Part shown: in pieces, positions 33,531 through 41,693 of the stretch | Layout: every line of letters starts with the position of its first letter | How positions within the stretch are numbered: the first letter of the stretch is position 1 | Assembly (NCBI RefSeq): GCF_014905555.1 | Contig: NZ_BNGS01000013.1 | Span: 62,001-126,000, forward strand | DNA length: 64,000 nucleotides | Source: Streptomyces sp. Y2F8-2 | Lineage (GTDB): Bacteria > Actinomycetota > Actinomycetes > Streptomycetales > Streptomycetaceae | Reading direction: 5' to 3' | The notes under the pieces: generated by a model | The model's database searches: none | What the model saw: the letters and a program-made list of their open reading frames with translations, nothing else | Told to the model about the DNA's origin: nothing | Made by a program: the position numbers and the translations under genes

Positions 33531-34910
33531 TCAGGCCGCGGTGCTCAGCTCCGGTACTCGGCGGTCCTCCGTGCGGAGCACCACCGCCGGGGTGGTCCGG
33601 CGCCGGCGCAGGGCGAAGCCCGCTCCGATCGTTCCCGCGATGATCACGCCGCCGACGACGAGGGCGCCGCGGGCTCCGGCCACCTGCATGAGGAGGCCGA
33701 GCGCGGGCGGGCCGCCCAGGCCCCACGCCGTGCTGATGGTCCTCCAGACGCCGAGCACGCGACCGCGCAGGTGGGGGGGCGGGTCGGTCTGCAGGACGGT
33801 GGTCCCGGCGGTGTCGGAGACGGACTCCACCACGGCCATCGGCAGAACCAGCACCAGCAGCACGGCGAGCGACGGCGAGAGCCCCGCCACGATCTGGAGG
33901 AGTCCGCCCACGGCGGCCAGCGTGCCCACGACCCGCACGGAGGGCCGACGCAGCCGGGCACCGAGGACCGCACCGACGATGCCTCCGACGGCGAGGACGG
34001 TGGACACCGTGCCGAACGCCCCGGCGCCGCCCGCGAGCGGACCGGTGACGAGGACGGCCAGGGTGAGGCCGTAGTTGCGTCCGAAGATCGCGCTGATCCC
34101 GGTGACGCCCGCGAGGGCGACCAGCCGCGGGCGGCGCGCGAAGAAGGCCAGGCCCTGCCGCACGGTCATGTCCCCGCCCGCGGGCCGGCTGCCGCGCTGG
34201 GCCGGGATGGCCGGCGCACGCCGCGCGGGAGCCCGTACGGCGCCGGGTGCCGGGCGGAGGAAGGGGATGACGGAGGCGACGAACAGGAAGGAGACCCCGT
34301 TCGCGGTGTACGCGGCGGCCGTGCCGAAGAAGCCGACCGCCACACCGGCGAGCGCCGTACCGACGAGCCGGCCCGCGCTGTGCACCAGTGAGCCCACGCC
34401 GATCGCGGAGGGGACGTCCTCCTCGCGGACGAGGTCGTTGCCCAGCAGCGCGCACGCGGGCCCGTCGACGGTGGCGATCAGGCCGGTGACGGCGGCCAGC
34501 ACCATCAGCACGGGCACGTCGAGCCGGCCGAGCGCGACGAGAACGGCCGTCGTGAAGGCGACGGCGCCGAGGAGCGCCTGGCTGACGGCGGCGGTCAGCT
34601 TCCTCGGCAAGCGGTCGACGGCGGCGCCGCCCGCGAGGCTCACGAGGAGGGCCGGGGCGGCCTGCACGGAGATCGACAGACCCGTGGCGGCGGCGGACCC
34701 GGTGATCTTCAGGACCAGCAGGTTCTGCACCGTGAGCTGCATCCAGGTGCCGGCGTTCGAGACGAAGTTCGCCAGGGACCACCAGCGCATGCTGCGGTAC
34801 TTCAGGGATCTCCAGGGCGAGGAGGACTCGGCCGCCGGGACGGCGTCCGGCGCGGAAGCAGCCGGCACGGGGGCATGAGGGGACGCGGAAGCGACAGGGG
34901 AAGAAGGCAC
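33531..34910 (-). CDS. MFS transporter, EntS/MFS_3-like exporter
   Basis: 459 residues from GTG 34910. No start has a good ribosome-binding site, so the start is uncertain; upstream in-frame codons read Arg/Pro-rich. After a Pro/Ala/Ser-rich 40 residues, twelve hydrophobic segments follow, with the first-helix pattern YRSMRWWSLANFVSNAGTWMQ and the loop GGAAVDRLPRKLTAAVSQ. LRGRVLGVWRTIS is the cytoplasmic loop typical of this MFS_3 family, which contains siderophore and drug exporters. The substrate is unknown. Position next to the glycan locus is probably incidental. Confidence 0.82.
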   Translation of the reverse strand: MPSSPVASASPHAPVPAASAPDAVPAAESSSPWRSLKYRSMRWWSLANFVSNAGTWMQLTVQNLLVLKITGSAAATGLSISVQAAPALLVSLAGGAAVDRLPRKLTAAVSQALLGAVAFTTAVLVALGRLDVPVLMVLAAVTGLIATVDGPACALLGNDLVREEDVPSAIGVGSLVHSAGRLVGTALAGVAVGFFGTAAAYTANGVSFLFVASVIPFLRPAPGAVRAPARRAPAIPAQRGSRPAGGDMTVRQGLAFFARRPRLVALAGVTGISAIFGRNYGLTLAVLVTGPLAGGAGAFGTVSTVLAVGGIVGAVLGARLRRPSVRVVGTLAAVGGLLQIVAGLSPSLAVLLVLVLPMAVVESVSDTAGTTVLQTDPPPHLRGRVLGVWRTISTAWGLGGPPALGLLMQVAGARGALVVGGVIIAGTIGAGFALRRRRTTPAVVLRTEDRRVPELSTAA

Positions 34911-35123
34911 AGTGATCTTCGGGGAGGGGTCCCGGGGGGACTCACACGGAACATCGGCGGGAGCTCGGTACACCGGCTGCGCTGCGCGGTCGCTCCCCCG
35001 CATCTGGCGGGTGCCGTGCCGCCGGTGAGCCGCGGTGCGGGTCCCGGAAGGACGGCGTCGACCATCGTGGCAGACGGGACCGGCGAGTCGTCGGCGCGGG
35101 CTCCGGAAGGGGTGGCGAACGCA

Positions 35124-35156
35124 CACCAAGTCCCCGACCGTGTCGGGGACTTGGTG
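35124..35156 (-). terminator. 15-bp perfect hairpin with triloop, terminator of the DUF2795 operon
   Basis: CACCAAGTCCCCGAC-CGT-GTCGGGGACTTGGTG is a perfect 15-bp stem with a 3-nt loop, 45 bp beyond the stop of the minus-strand DUF2795 gene. Its A/T content makes it distinct from the background. Confidence 0.8.
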
Positions 35157-35201
35157 CTCCTGTGTACTTGCTCACAGCGTCCGTGGCCGGCCGCCGTGAC
35201 G

Positions 35202-35519
35202 TCAGTCCTCCAGCTCCTCCTGGATCGGCGTCTTCGGCACGTCCCGCAGGTGCTGCGACAGGCCGGGTTTGCCGCCCTCGCGCGCCTGCTCGGCACGCTG
35301 TGCGGCGGTGTGCCCGAGGTCGGAGTCGGGGTCCACCCGGACCGACCGGGCCACGTCCTCCCGGCTGGTGTACTCCTCGGGCGGTATGCCGCGCAGCGCC
35401 TTGACCACCTCGTCCGAGGCGCCGGCGGCGCGCGCCGCCGTCAGCAACTGGTCCTTGTCGGCCGGAAAGTCGACGTCCTTCAGCGCGCCGAGCACCTCCG
35501 GCACATTGGTGTGCGCCAT
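35202..35519 (-). CDS. DUF2795-domain protein (first of two)
   Basis: 105 residues. ATG 35519 follows AAGGAGG. Residues about 5-60 match DUF2795: TNVPEVLGALKDVDFPADKDQLLTAARAAGASDEVVKALRGIPPEEYTSREDVARSV. The remaining 45 residues are a charged Gln/Arg/Glu tail. The function is unknown; such proteins are small, soluble and often stress-induced. It follows the 56-residue gene by 13 bp in an operon behind a candidate sigma-B-like promoter. A second, shorter DUF2795 gene lies at 38579. Confidence 0.85.
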   Translation of the reverse strand: MAHTNVPEVLGALKDVDFPADKDQLLTAARAAGASDEVVKALRGIPPEEYTSREDVARSVRVDPDSDLGHTAAQRAEQAREGGKPGLSQHLRDVPKTPIQEELED

Positions 35520-35532
35520 GGGGGCCTCCTTG

Positions 35533-35703
35533 CTACTGCTCTTCGTAGTCCTCCCGCTGGATGCCCGCCTCCTCCATCGCCTCACGCATGGTGCGGCCGG
35601 ACGGGCCGGTGGGCGCGGGCTTGCCGGCGTTCTCCTCCGCCGGTTCCATGACCACGTCGTCGGTGGTCTCGGTCTTCTGCCGGTTCCCCTCGGGAACGGT
35701 CAT
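35533..35703 (-). CDS. 56-residue acidic protein, operon partner of DUF2795
   Basis: A short frame from ATG 35703 to TAG, with GAGGA 10 bp before the start. It encodes an acidic, probably disordered protein (MTVPEGNRQKTETTDD... and EAMEEAGIQREDYEEQ at the end). I do not recognise a family. Codon use fits the neighbours, with G/C in nearly all third positions. It ends 13 bp before the DUF2795 start and lies 46 bp downstream of the GGGTAC box of the candidate stress promoter, so it is the first gene of that transcript. Confidence 0.65.
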   Translation of the reverse strand: MTVPEGNRQKTETTDDVVMEPAEENAGKPAPTGPSGRTMREAMEEAGIQREDYEEQ

Positions 35704-35749
35704 CGCGACGATTCCTCACATACGCCTCTCGCTTCCTGAACGACGGCGA

Positions 35750-35776
35750 GTACCCGGGAGACCAGGCCGTGAACAC
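35750..35776 (-). promoter_or_regulatory. Candidate sigma-B-type promoter for the DUF2795 operon
   Basis: On the minus strand GTGTTC (35776-35771) is followed after 15 bp by GGGTAC (35755-35750). This fits the general stress sigma pattern GTTT/GNNT-N(14-16)-GGGTAY of Bacillus and Streptomyces sigma-B-type promoters. The predicted start gives a leader of about 40 nt before the 56-residue gene. Confidence 0.4.
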
Positions 35777-35953
35777 CCTGAAGATCGGGAGCACACACGT
35801 GCGTGTCGCACGGCACATACGGCGGACCATGCCGCGAAGCTGACCTGGGCGGGACCTGTGGGCCGCGACGCCCTGCTTCCCGTCCGGCATGCCCCGCGAC
35901 GCTGCGGGAACCCACGGGAGCGCACGGTCCCGGCGTGAGAGAGGACGTGTTCG

Positions 35954-37366
35954 ATGCAACCGGTCGCCTCGGGGCCGCGAGCACTGGCCGCCACGGTCGT
36001 CAACCCGGGAGATCTCGACGCGGCCCGCGCCCAGATGGGCTTCTCCCTCGCCTGGCACATCGTGCTGGCCTGCCTCGGCGTCGGCCTGCCGCTGCTGACC
36101 TTGATCGTGGAGTGGCGGGGTGTGCGGACCGGGGACCCCTCGTACCGTCTCCTCGCCCGCCGCTGGGCCCGCGCCATGGGGGTGCTCTTCGCCGTCGGCG
36201 CGGTGTCCGGCACGATTCTCAGCTTCGAGATGGGCCTGCTGTGGCCGGGTCTGATGGGAACCTACGGCCAGGTGATCGGCCTGCCCTTCGCCATGGAGGG
36301 GATCGCCTTCTTCATCGAGGCGATCTTCCTGGGCATCTACCTGTACGCGTGGGACCGGCTGCCGCCGCGCACCCATCTGCTGACCGGTGTGCCGATCGTG
36401 GTCGCGGGTGTGGCGTCGGCGTTCTTCGTGGTGTGCGCCAACGCCTGGATGAACCAGCCGCGCGGTTTCACGCTGCGTGACGGCAAGGTGGTGCACGTGG
36501 ACCCGTGGGCGGCCATGTTCAATCCGGCAACCCCGCCGCAGACCACGCACATGATCCTCGCGGCCCTGATGGTCGCGGCCTTCCTGACCTCCAGCGTGTA
36601 CGCGGTGGCGCTGCTGCGCGGCCGCCGGGACCGCTACCACCGGCTGGGCTTCACCGTCCCGCTGGTCCTGGGCGCGATCGTCACTCCCGTGCAGTTGGTC
36701 GTCGGGGACTGGGCGGCGCGTTTCATCGCCCACTACCAGCCGGTCAAGCTCGCCGCGATGGAGGGCGTCTACCGCACCGGTGACCACGTGCCGCTGACCA
36801 TCGCCGGCATCGCGGGCCCGCGCGGCCTGCGTTACGGGCTGGAGATCCCCGACGGGCTGTCGCTGCTGGTGGGCTACAGCCCGAACACCGTGATCAAGGG
36901 CCTCGAGGAGGTGCCGCCCGACCAGCGCCCCCCGGTCACCGGGGTCCACCTGGCCTTCGACCTGATGGTCGCCTGCGGCCTGTTCCTGCTCGCGGTGAGT
37001 GTGTGGCTGCTCGTGCTGGGGCTGCGTCGCAGGCGCCGTGGCGGCCCCTGGCTGGAGGGCGAGAGCCGCCCGCTGCGCGCCTTCCTGGCGCTCGGTGTCC
37101 TGACCGGACCGGCGGCGGTGGTCGCCCTCGAGTGCGGCTGGACGGTGACCGAGGAGGGGCGTCAGCCGTGGATCGTGTGGGGGCTGCTGCGCGTCCACGA
37201 CGCCGTGAACGTGGCTCCCGGGCTGATGGCCGGGCTGTGGCTGGTGGTCGTCGTCTACGCGTTGATGACCGTGGCCACGGTCTATGTGCTGCGCCGTCTG
37301 ACCCGCGACCGGCCTGTTCCGCTCGCTCCCCAGGAGCACGACGTACGGGAGTACCCCGTTGTCTGA
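35954..37366 (+). CDS. cydA: Cytochrome bd oxidase subunit I
   Basis: 470 residues. It starts at ATG 35954, after GAGAGAGGA. Nine hydrophobic segments are visible. Haem ligands and family blocks can be placed: His35 in FSLAWHIVL (b595/d side), MEGIAFFIEAIF (Glu), WMNQPRGF, and the signature EEGRQPW near residue 398, which is diagnostic of CydA. The Q-loop is short, as in actinobacterial and Bacillus enzymes. It oxidises quinol and reduces oxygen to water at high affinity. The cydB gene follows after 48 bp. No cydCD lies in the window. Confidence 0.95.
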   Translation: MQPVASGPRALAATVVNPGDLDAARAQMGFSLAWHIVLACLGVGLPLLTLIVEWRGVRTGDPSYRLLARRWARAMGVLFAVGAVSGTILSFEMGLLWPGLMGTYGQVIGLPFAMEGIAFFIEAIFLGIYLYAWDRLPPRTHLLTGVPIVVAGVASAFFVVCANAWMNQPRGFTLRDGKVVHVDPWAAMFNPATPPQTTHMILAALMVAAFLTSSVYAVALLRGRRDRYHRLGFTVPLVLGAIVTPVQLVVGDWAARFIAHYQPVKLAAMEGVYRTGDHVPLTIAGIAGPRGLRYGLEIPDGLSLLVGYSPNTVIKGLEEVPPDQRPPVTGVHLAFDLMVACGLFLLAVSVWLLVLGLRRRRRGGPWLEGESRPLRAFLALGVLTGPAAVVALECGWTVTEEGRQPWIVWGLLRVHDAVNVAPGLMAGLWLVVVVYALMTVATVYVLRRLTRDRPVPLAPQEHDVREYPVV

Positions 37367-37414
37367 CCGCTCGCCCTCGCTGCGTACCCGCACCACCGTG
37401 ACGGGGGGACGCTG

Positions 37415-38437
37415 ATGCTCGCCAACACGGCCCTGGCCGCCATGTGGGTCGGCCTGACCTGCTACGCCCTCTTCGGCGGAGCCGACTTCGGGGCGGGCCT
37501 GTGGGACCTGCTCGCCGGGGGCAGCGAGCGCGGCAGGCCGCCGCGACGGCTCATCGAGCACAGCATCGGCCCGGTGTGGGAGACCAACCACGTGTGGCTG
37601 ATCTTCGTCGTCGTCATGCTGTGGACGGGGTTCTCACCGGTGTTCGCGGCGGTGATGTCCACCCTCTACATCCCGCTGACCCTGACGGCTCTCGGGATCA
37701 TCGCCCGGGGTGCCGCGTTCGCGTTCCGCAAGGTCAGCACGGAGGTGTGGCAGCAGCGACTGTTCGGCGGCTTCTTCGCGCTGTCCTCGGTCGTCACGCC
37801 CTACTTCCTCGGCTCGGTCGCCGGAGCAGTGGCCTCGGGGCGCGTGCCTCCCGGCCTGGCGAAGGGGAACCTGGTCACCGGCTGGCTCAATCCCACCTCC
37901 GCGCTGGGCGGTGTGCTGGCCGTGCTGACCTGCGCGTTTTTGGCGGCGGTGTATCTGAGCGGGGATGCCGCGCGGACCGGGGAGGACGACCTGGCGGTCT
38001 ACTTCCGGCACCGGGCCCTGGTCACGGGGGTGGTGACGGGTGTGGTGGCCCTGGCCGGGATCGCCGTCCTGCACGCGGACGCGCCGCAGCTCTTCCACGG
38101 CCTGACGCACCGGGCGCTGCCCCTGGTGGTGGTCTCGGCGGTGCTCGGCGTGGTCAGCCTGGCCCTGCTGATGCGGGCGAGGCTGACGTCGGTACGGGTC
38201 ACGGCGGCCACGGCGGTCGCCGCGATCCTGTGGAGCTGGGGGGTCGCCCAGTACCCCGCGATGCTCCCCCCGTCGGTCACCGTGCGTGACAGCGCCTCGC
38301 AGTCGTCCGTCCTGGGGGCGAGCCTCGCGGCCCTTGCGGCCGGTGCGCTGCTGCTCGTGCCGTCGCTGCTGTGGCTGTACTCGCTCTTCCAGCGCCGCCC
38401 CGCGCCCGCGGCACGGGACGGCGAGCGCGGCGCCTGA
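37415..38437 (+). CDS. cydB: Cytochrome bd oxidase subunit II
   Basis: 340 residues with eight to nine hydrophobic segments. CydB patterns include CYALFGGADFGAGLWDLL at the start, GPVWETNHVWLIF, TGFSPVFAAVMSTLYIP and FRKVSTEVWQQR. It starts at ATG 37415, 48 bp after cydA, with a GGGGGGA ahead. It forms the membrane heterodimer with CydA and closes the cyd operon. Context with stress-type small proteins on both sides fits a role under low oxygen or nitrosative stress (inference). Confidence 0.94.
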   Translation: MLANTALAAMWVGLTCYALFGGADFGAGLWDLLAGGSERGRPPRRLIEHSIGPVWETNHVWLIFVVVMLWTGFSPVFAAVMSTLYIPLTLTALGIIARGAAFAFRKVSTEVWQQRLFGGFFALSSVVTPYFLGSVAGAVASGRVPPGLAKGNLVTGWLNPTSALGGVLAVLTCAFLAAVYLSGDAARTGEDDLAVYFRHRALVTGVVTGVVALAGIAVLHADAPQLFHGLTHRALPLVVVSAVLGVVSLALLMRARLTSVRVTAATAVAAILWSWGVAQYPAMLPPSVTVRDSASQSSVLGASLAALAAGALLLVPSLLWLYSLFQRRPAPAARDGERGA

Positions 38438-38489
38438 GAGCCACTCCCCCGGCCGTGGCGGCGCGGCGGGGATCGCGCGCCCGGCCCGC

Positions 38490-38515
38490 GCATGGCCCTG
38501 CCGGGCACCGGGTAC
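38490..38515 (+). promoter_or_regulatory. Candidate sigma-B-type promoter for the second DUF2795 gene
   Basis: GCAT (38490-38493) and GGGTAC (38510-38515) are 16 bp apart, within the GNNT-N(14-16)-GGGTAY pattern for Streptomyces sigma-B-type promoters. The -35 is weak. The start codon lies 64 bp downstream of the -10. Confidence 0.35.
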
Positions 38516-38578
38516 TCGGGGGTCCGGCGCTTTTGGCGGCGCCGTGTCAACCGGAACGTCTCACCGCCTGGAGGAGCC

Positions 38579-38773
38579 ATGGCGGGTGTCAGCCCCACAG
38601 ATCTGCAGAAAGCACTGTCCGGCGCGGAGTACCCGGCCGACACCGAGCAGCTCAAGAAGGTCGCCCGGGACAACCGCGCTCCCAAGGAGATCACCGAGCG
38701 CATCGATCACCTCGGGAAGAAGAAGTTCCAGAATCCGGCCGAGGTGAGCAAGGCGGTGTTCGAGAACGAGTGA
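38579..38773 (+). CDS. DUF2795-domain protein (second, short)
   Basis: 64 residues, ATG 38579, directly behind GGAGGAGCC. It is essentially one DUF2795 unit: SPTDLQKALSGAEYPADTEQLKKVARDNRAPKEITERIDHLGKKKFQNPAEVSKAVFENE, similar in layout to the first 60 residues of the protein at 35202 (NVPEVLGALKDVDFPADKDQLL). It lacks the acidic tail. Function unknown; it probably forms a small helical domain. An 11-bp hairpin follows 18 bp after the stop. Confidence 0.85.
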   Translation: MAGVSPTDLQKALSGAEYPADTEQLKKVARDNRAPKEITERIDHLGKKKFQNPAEVSKAVFENE

Positions 38774-38791
38774 TCCGATCTCGGAGGTGCG

Positions 38792-38818
38792 GCGGCCGGG
38801 GCGAGGTGCCCCGGCCGC
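38792..38818. terminator. 11-bp hairpin between DUF2795 and GT2 genes
   Basis: GCGGCCGGGGC-GAGGT-GCCCCGGCCGC is perfect over 11 bp and sits in the 63-bp convergent gap, so it should stop transcription from both sides. Confidence 0.7.
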
Positions 38819-38836
38819 GGTGCGTGCGGCCGCTGG

Positions 38837-39838
38837 TCAGCCGACGTACTTGCGGGCCGGGGAGGTCCGCCTCGCCTCCTCCAGGGCGACCAGGCCGGCC
38901 TCGAGATCGGCGGGCACGGGATCGCGCTGTTTAAGGACCCAGGGAAGCCCGGCCACCGCCCGCGCGAACGCGCGCAGGGACGCGCGGTCCCGGGGGACCG
39001 TGCGCATCAGGTACCAGGTGCGGCGCAGCGCAGACGGCCAGGGGCGGCGCAGCCAGGTGAACCAGAGGGTGTTGCGCAGTCCGAGGACGCGCCGTTCGGT
39101 GCTGTCCCGTACCTGGGACGCGGCGTGATGGATGGTCAGTTCCGGTGCATAGCTGAGCCAGTGGCCCCGGCGCAGCAGGTCGGTGGCGAGGAGTTCCTCC
39201 TCGCCGCCCAGCCACAGTCCGGGGTGGAATCCGCCCACGGCCCTGAAGGCGTCCACGCGCATCACGGTCGCGGCGGCGAGGAACGACCCCAGGGCGGGGC
39301 CGGGCAGCCAGTCGGGGCCCCTGAGGGGTGAGTCGCGCAGTTCGGCGACGACGGGGTCCTCCTCCCCCGACGGCTCGACCACGATGCGGGCCGTCACGGC
39401 CGCGAGCTGGGGATGGGCGTCGAGGAGGTCCGCGGCCCGCCGCAGGGATCCCGGTTCCCACCAGGTGTCGTCGTCGCAGAACGCCACATAGGGCGTCCGT
39501 ACGTGACGCACCGCCAGGTTGCGGCCGACCGCTCCCAGGTTGCGTCCGGGGCACAGCAGCCGGACCTCGGGGAAGTGCCGGGTGACGGCGTCCGCGGTGC
39601 CGTCGGTGGATCCGTTGTCCGTGACGACGACCCGGGGCCGCTCGGGAAGGTCCCGCAGGGTCCGCAGGGTGCGCAGCAGTTCCGGGCGGCGGTCCCGGGT
39701 GATCACGACGACCGTGGTCCGGGGGTCGGGGTGGAGGTCGTCGCCGTGCGGGGTGCCGGTGTCGTTCCGGGGTGTCGTGGCGGGCACGTGAGAGGGGTCG
39801 TGGGGCATGTCCGCTCGTCCTCGGTCGTCGGTGCTCAT
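38837..39838 (-). CDS. GT2-family glycosyltransferase
   Basis: 333 residues. ATG 39838 overlaps the stop of the upstream GT2 gene (ATGA); an in-frame ATG at 39808 is an alternative. After a hydrophilic 35 residues the GT-A domain begins: TTVVVITRDRRPELLRTL, VVVTDNGSTDGTADAV, GRNLGAVGRNLAVRH, then the metal site VAFCDDDTWWEPG. The acceptor half has FHPGLWLGGEEELLATDLLRRG with the catalytic EE. The product closely resembles the next protein (39835), so the pair is a tandem duplication. It is the last gene of the minus-strand glycan set. Confidence 0.84.
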   Translation of the reverse strand: MSTDDRGRADMPHDPSHVPATTPRNDTGTPHGDDLHPDPRTTVVVITRDRRPELLRTLRTLRDLPERPRVVVTDNGSTDGTADAVTRHFPEVRLLCPGRNLGAVGRNLAVRHVRTPYVAFCDDDTWWEPGSLRRAADLLDAHPQLAAVTARIVVEPSGEEDPVVAELRDSPLRGPDWLPGPALGSFLAAATVMRVDAFRAVGGFHPGLWLGGEEELLATDLLRRGHWLSYAPELTIHHAASQVRDSTERRVLGLRNTLWFTWLRRPWPSALRRTWYLMRTVPRDRASLRAFARAVAGLPWVLKQRDPVPADLEAGLVALEEARRTSPARKYVG

Positions 39839-40728
39839 GGGGTGGCCCGCTCCAGCAGGCGGACGGCGTGCTCGATCCGGGCGGGCAGCGGTTCGCGGTC
39901 CCTGAGCGCCGCGGGGAGCCGGGCGATCGCGCCGCGCAGCGCCGCAGCGGCGTCGCGCTCGCCGCGGGCGGCCGCCGCGGCGAGGCGGGCGGTGTGGCCC
40001 AGTGCCACTGTGACGGGCCGGCGGAGCCATGCGGTGAGCAGGGCGTTGCGCCGCTGGACCGCTGAGCGGCCGGGGCGTTCGCCGGGGTCCGGGTGGTGAT
40101 GGGCCGTCACCGACGGCACATAGCTGACGCCCCAGCCGCGGGCCGCGAGGTCGTAGGCCAGCAGGGTCTCCTCGCCCCCGAAGAAGAGCACCCGGTGGTA
40201 GCCGCCTGCTTCGAGGAAGGCGCGGCGGCGGACCACCGCCGCGCAGGCGAGGAAGCCGAGCACCGGGCGGCCCGGCAGGTCGGGGTCGGGCGGCAGCGGC
40301 GAGCGCGCGAGTACGGAGTTCAGCGGGTCCTCGGCGGCGTCCGGGCCGACCAGGGTGCGGGCGGCCAGCAGGCCGAGCCGGGGGTGGGCGTCGAGGACGT
40401 CCGCGGCGGTGTCCAGGGCGCCCGGCGCCCACCAGGAGTCGTCGTCGCTGAAGGCGACGTAGGGCGTGGCGGCGTGCCGTACCGCGAGGTTGCGGCCGAG
40501 CGCACCGGTGTTGCGTCCGGCGGCCAGGACGCGCACGCCCAGTGGGTGGTCGCGTACGGCGGCCACGGTCGTGTCACTGGAGCCGTTGTCCACGACGATG
40601 ACGGGGGGCCGCTCGGGCAGGTCGGCCAGGCGGTCCAGGGTGCGCAGCACGCTGTCACGGCGGTCGCGGGTGATCATGGCGACGGTGACACGGCAGGCGT
40701 GCCACTCGGGCGCGTCGATGTCCCTCAC
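39835..40728 (-). CDS. GT2-family glycosyltransferase (paralogue)
   Basis: 297 residues. GTG 40728 lies 4 nt after AGGAGGG and overlaps the GT9 stop (GTGA). The GT-A fold shows RVTVAMITRDRRDSVLRTL, VIVVDNGSSDTTVAAV, GRNTGALGRNLAVRH, VAFSDDDSWWAPG, and FFGGEETLLAYDLAARGW. Pairwise motif order and wording match the protein at 38837. It transfers a sugar from a nucleotide donor; the identity is unknown. The two are encoded head to tail with a 4-bp overlap. Confidence 0.84.
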   Translation of the reverse strand: MRDIDAPEWHACRVTVAMITRDRRDSVLRTLDRLADLPERPPVIVVDNGSSDTTVAAVRDHPLGVRVLAAGRNTGALGRNLAVRHAATPYVAFSDDDSWWAPGALDTAADVLDAHPRLGLLAARTLVGPDAAEDPLNSVLARSPLPPDPDLPGRPVLGFLACAAVVRRRAFLEAGGYHRVLFFGGEETLLAYDLAARGWGVSYVPSVTAHHHPDPGERPGRSAVQRRNALLTAWLRRPVTVALGHTARLAAAAARGERDAAAALRGAIARLPAALRDREPLPARIEHAVRLLERATP

Positions 40729-41693
40729 GCGCCCTCCTGAAGCAGCTTCTGTACGCCGCGCAGCACGTCGTGGGCCGTGACCCCGTTGCGGCCCGGGCGG
40801 GCGCCCGCCTCCGCGCGGGGACCGGTCTCGTCGCCGAGGAGCACACCGGGCACTCCGTAGGGCCCCCGGCGTGGATCCACCGGGGAGCGGAGCGAGACGA
40901 CGGGGGTGCCGGTGGCGGCGGCGAGCTGGGCGGGGGCCGTGCTGCCGGTGACGACGACGTCGGCGGCCCGCACCACCCCGGCCAGGGTTCGCGCGTCCGT
41001 GCGGCCGCCGAGGTCCACGGCCGTGCCGCCGCTGACGTACCGGGTCAGGGTGGTCTCGTGCGGGCCGCCGGTGACGACGACGCGATGGCCCGCGTCGGCC
41101 AGCAGGGCGACCGCCTCCGCGCAACCGTCCGGGTCCCAGGCGCGGTTCGGCGTGCCGGCGCCGGGGTGGACCACCACGTAGGGGCCGTTGCCGGTGACGC
41201 CGGCGGTGTCGGGCGACGGCACCACGCGCAGCCGTCCGTCGTCCCCGTCGCGGAGCGAGAAGCCCAGGCGGGCCGCCGTCTGAAGTGCCGCCTCGGCCGC
41301 GTGGTCGGGGCGGCCCTGCGGGCGCCGGGCCGGGCTGTCGACGTGGTCGACGGCTCCGACGCGGGGCACCCGGGCCGTGCGCAGCAGTTGCTCGACCGGC
41401 AGCGGGCTTCGGTGCGACGGGGTGAGGTCGAGCGCCACGTCGTAGGAGTCCTCGCGCAGGCGCCGCAGCAGTCGGTCGGTGTCCGCCTCGCCCTCGCCCG
41501 GCGGGTCGGCGCCCTGCCGGGCGTCCTCCGCCACGAGGACGTCGTCGGCATGGGGCAGCAGCCGGGCGGCGGGGGCACCACGGGCGCCGCACACGACGGT
41601 CACGTGGCCGGCCCGGGTGGCGACGGCTCGGACGGCGGGACCGGTCAGCAGGACGCCTCCGAAGCCGCCGAGCCGCACGACGAGCGCCTTCAC
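40725..41693 (-). CDS. GT9-like glycosyltransferase with altered catalytic position
   Basis: 322 residues from GTG 41693, overlapping the epimerase stop (GTGA). It aligns with the GT9 protein at 26568 over its whole length (VVVHPGAGTPNRAWDPDGCA, VVVTGGPHE, GSTAPAQLAAATGTPVVSL). However, the signature that reads SAGDVLL there reads GFGGVLL here, so the catalytic base Asp (known in WaaC-type heptosyltransferases) is Gly13. NTGPAHLA is also changed to STAPAQLA. It may be inactive, a regulatory partner, or use another mechanism. It lies in the second glycan set. Confidence 0.75.
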   Translation of the reverse strand: MKALVVRLGGFGGVLLTGPAVRAVATRAGHVTVVCGARGAPAARLLPHADDVLVAEDARQGADPPGEGEADTDRLLRRLREDSYDVALDLTPSHRSPLPVEQLLRTARVPRVGAVDHVDSPARRPQGRPDHAAEAALQTAARLGFSLRDGDDGRLRVVPSPDTAGVTGNGPYVVVHPGAGTPNRAWDPDGCAEAVALLADAGHRVVVTGGPHETTLTRYVSGGTAVDLGGRTDARTLAGVVRAADVVVTGSTAPAQLAAATGTPVVSLRSPVDPRRGPYGVPGVLLGDETGPRAEAGARPGRNGVTAHDVLRGVQKLLQEGA

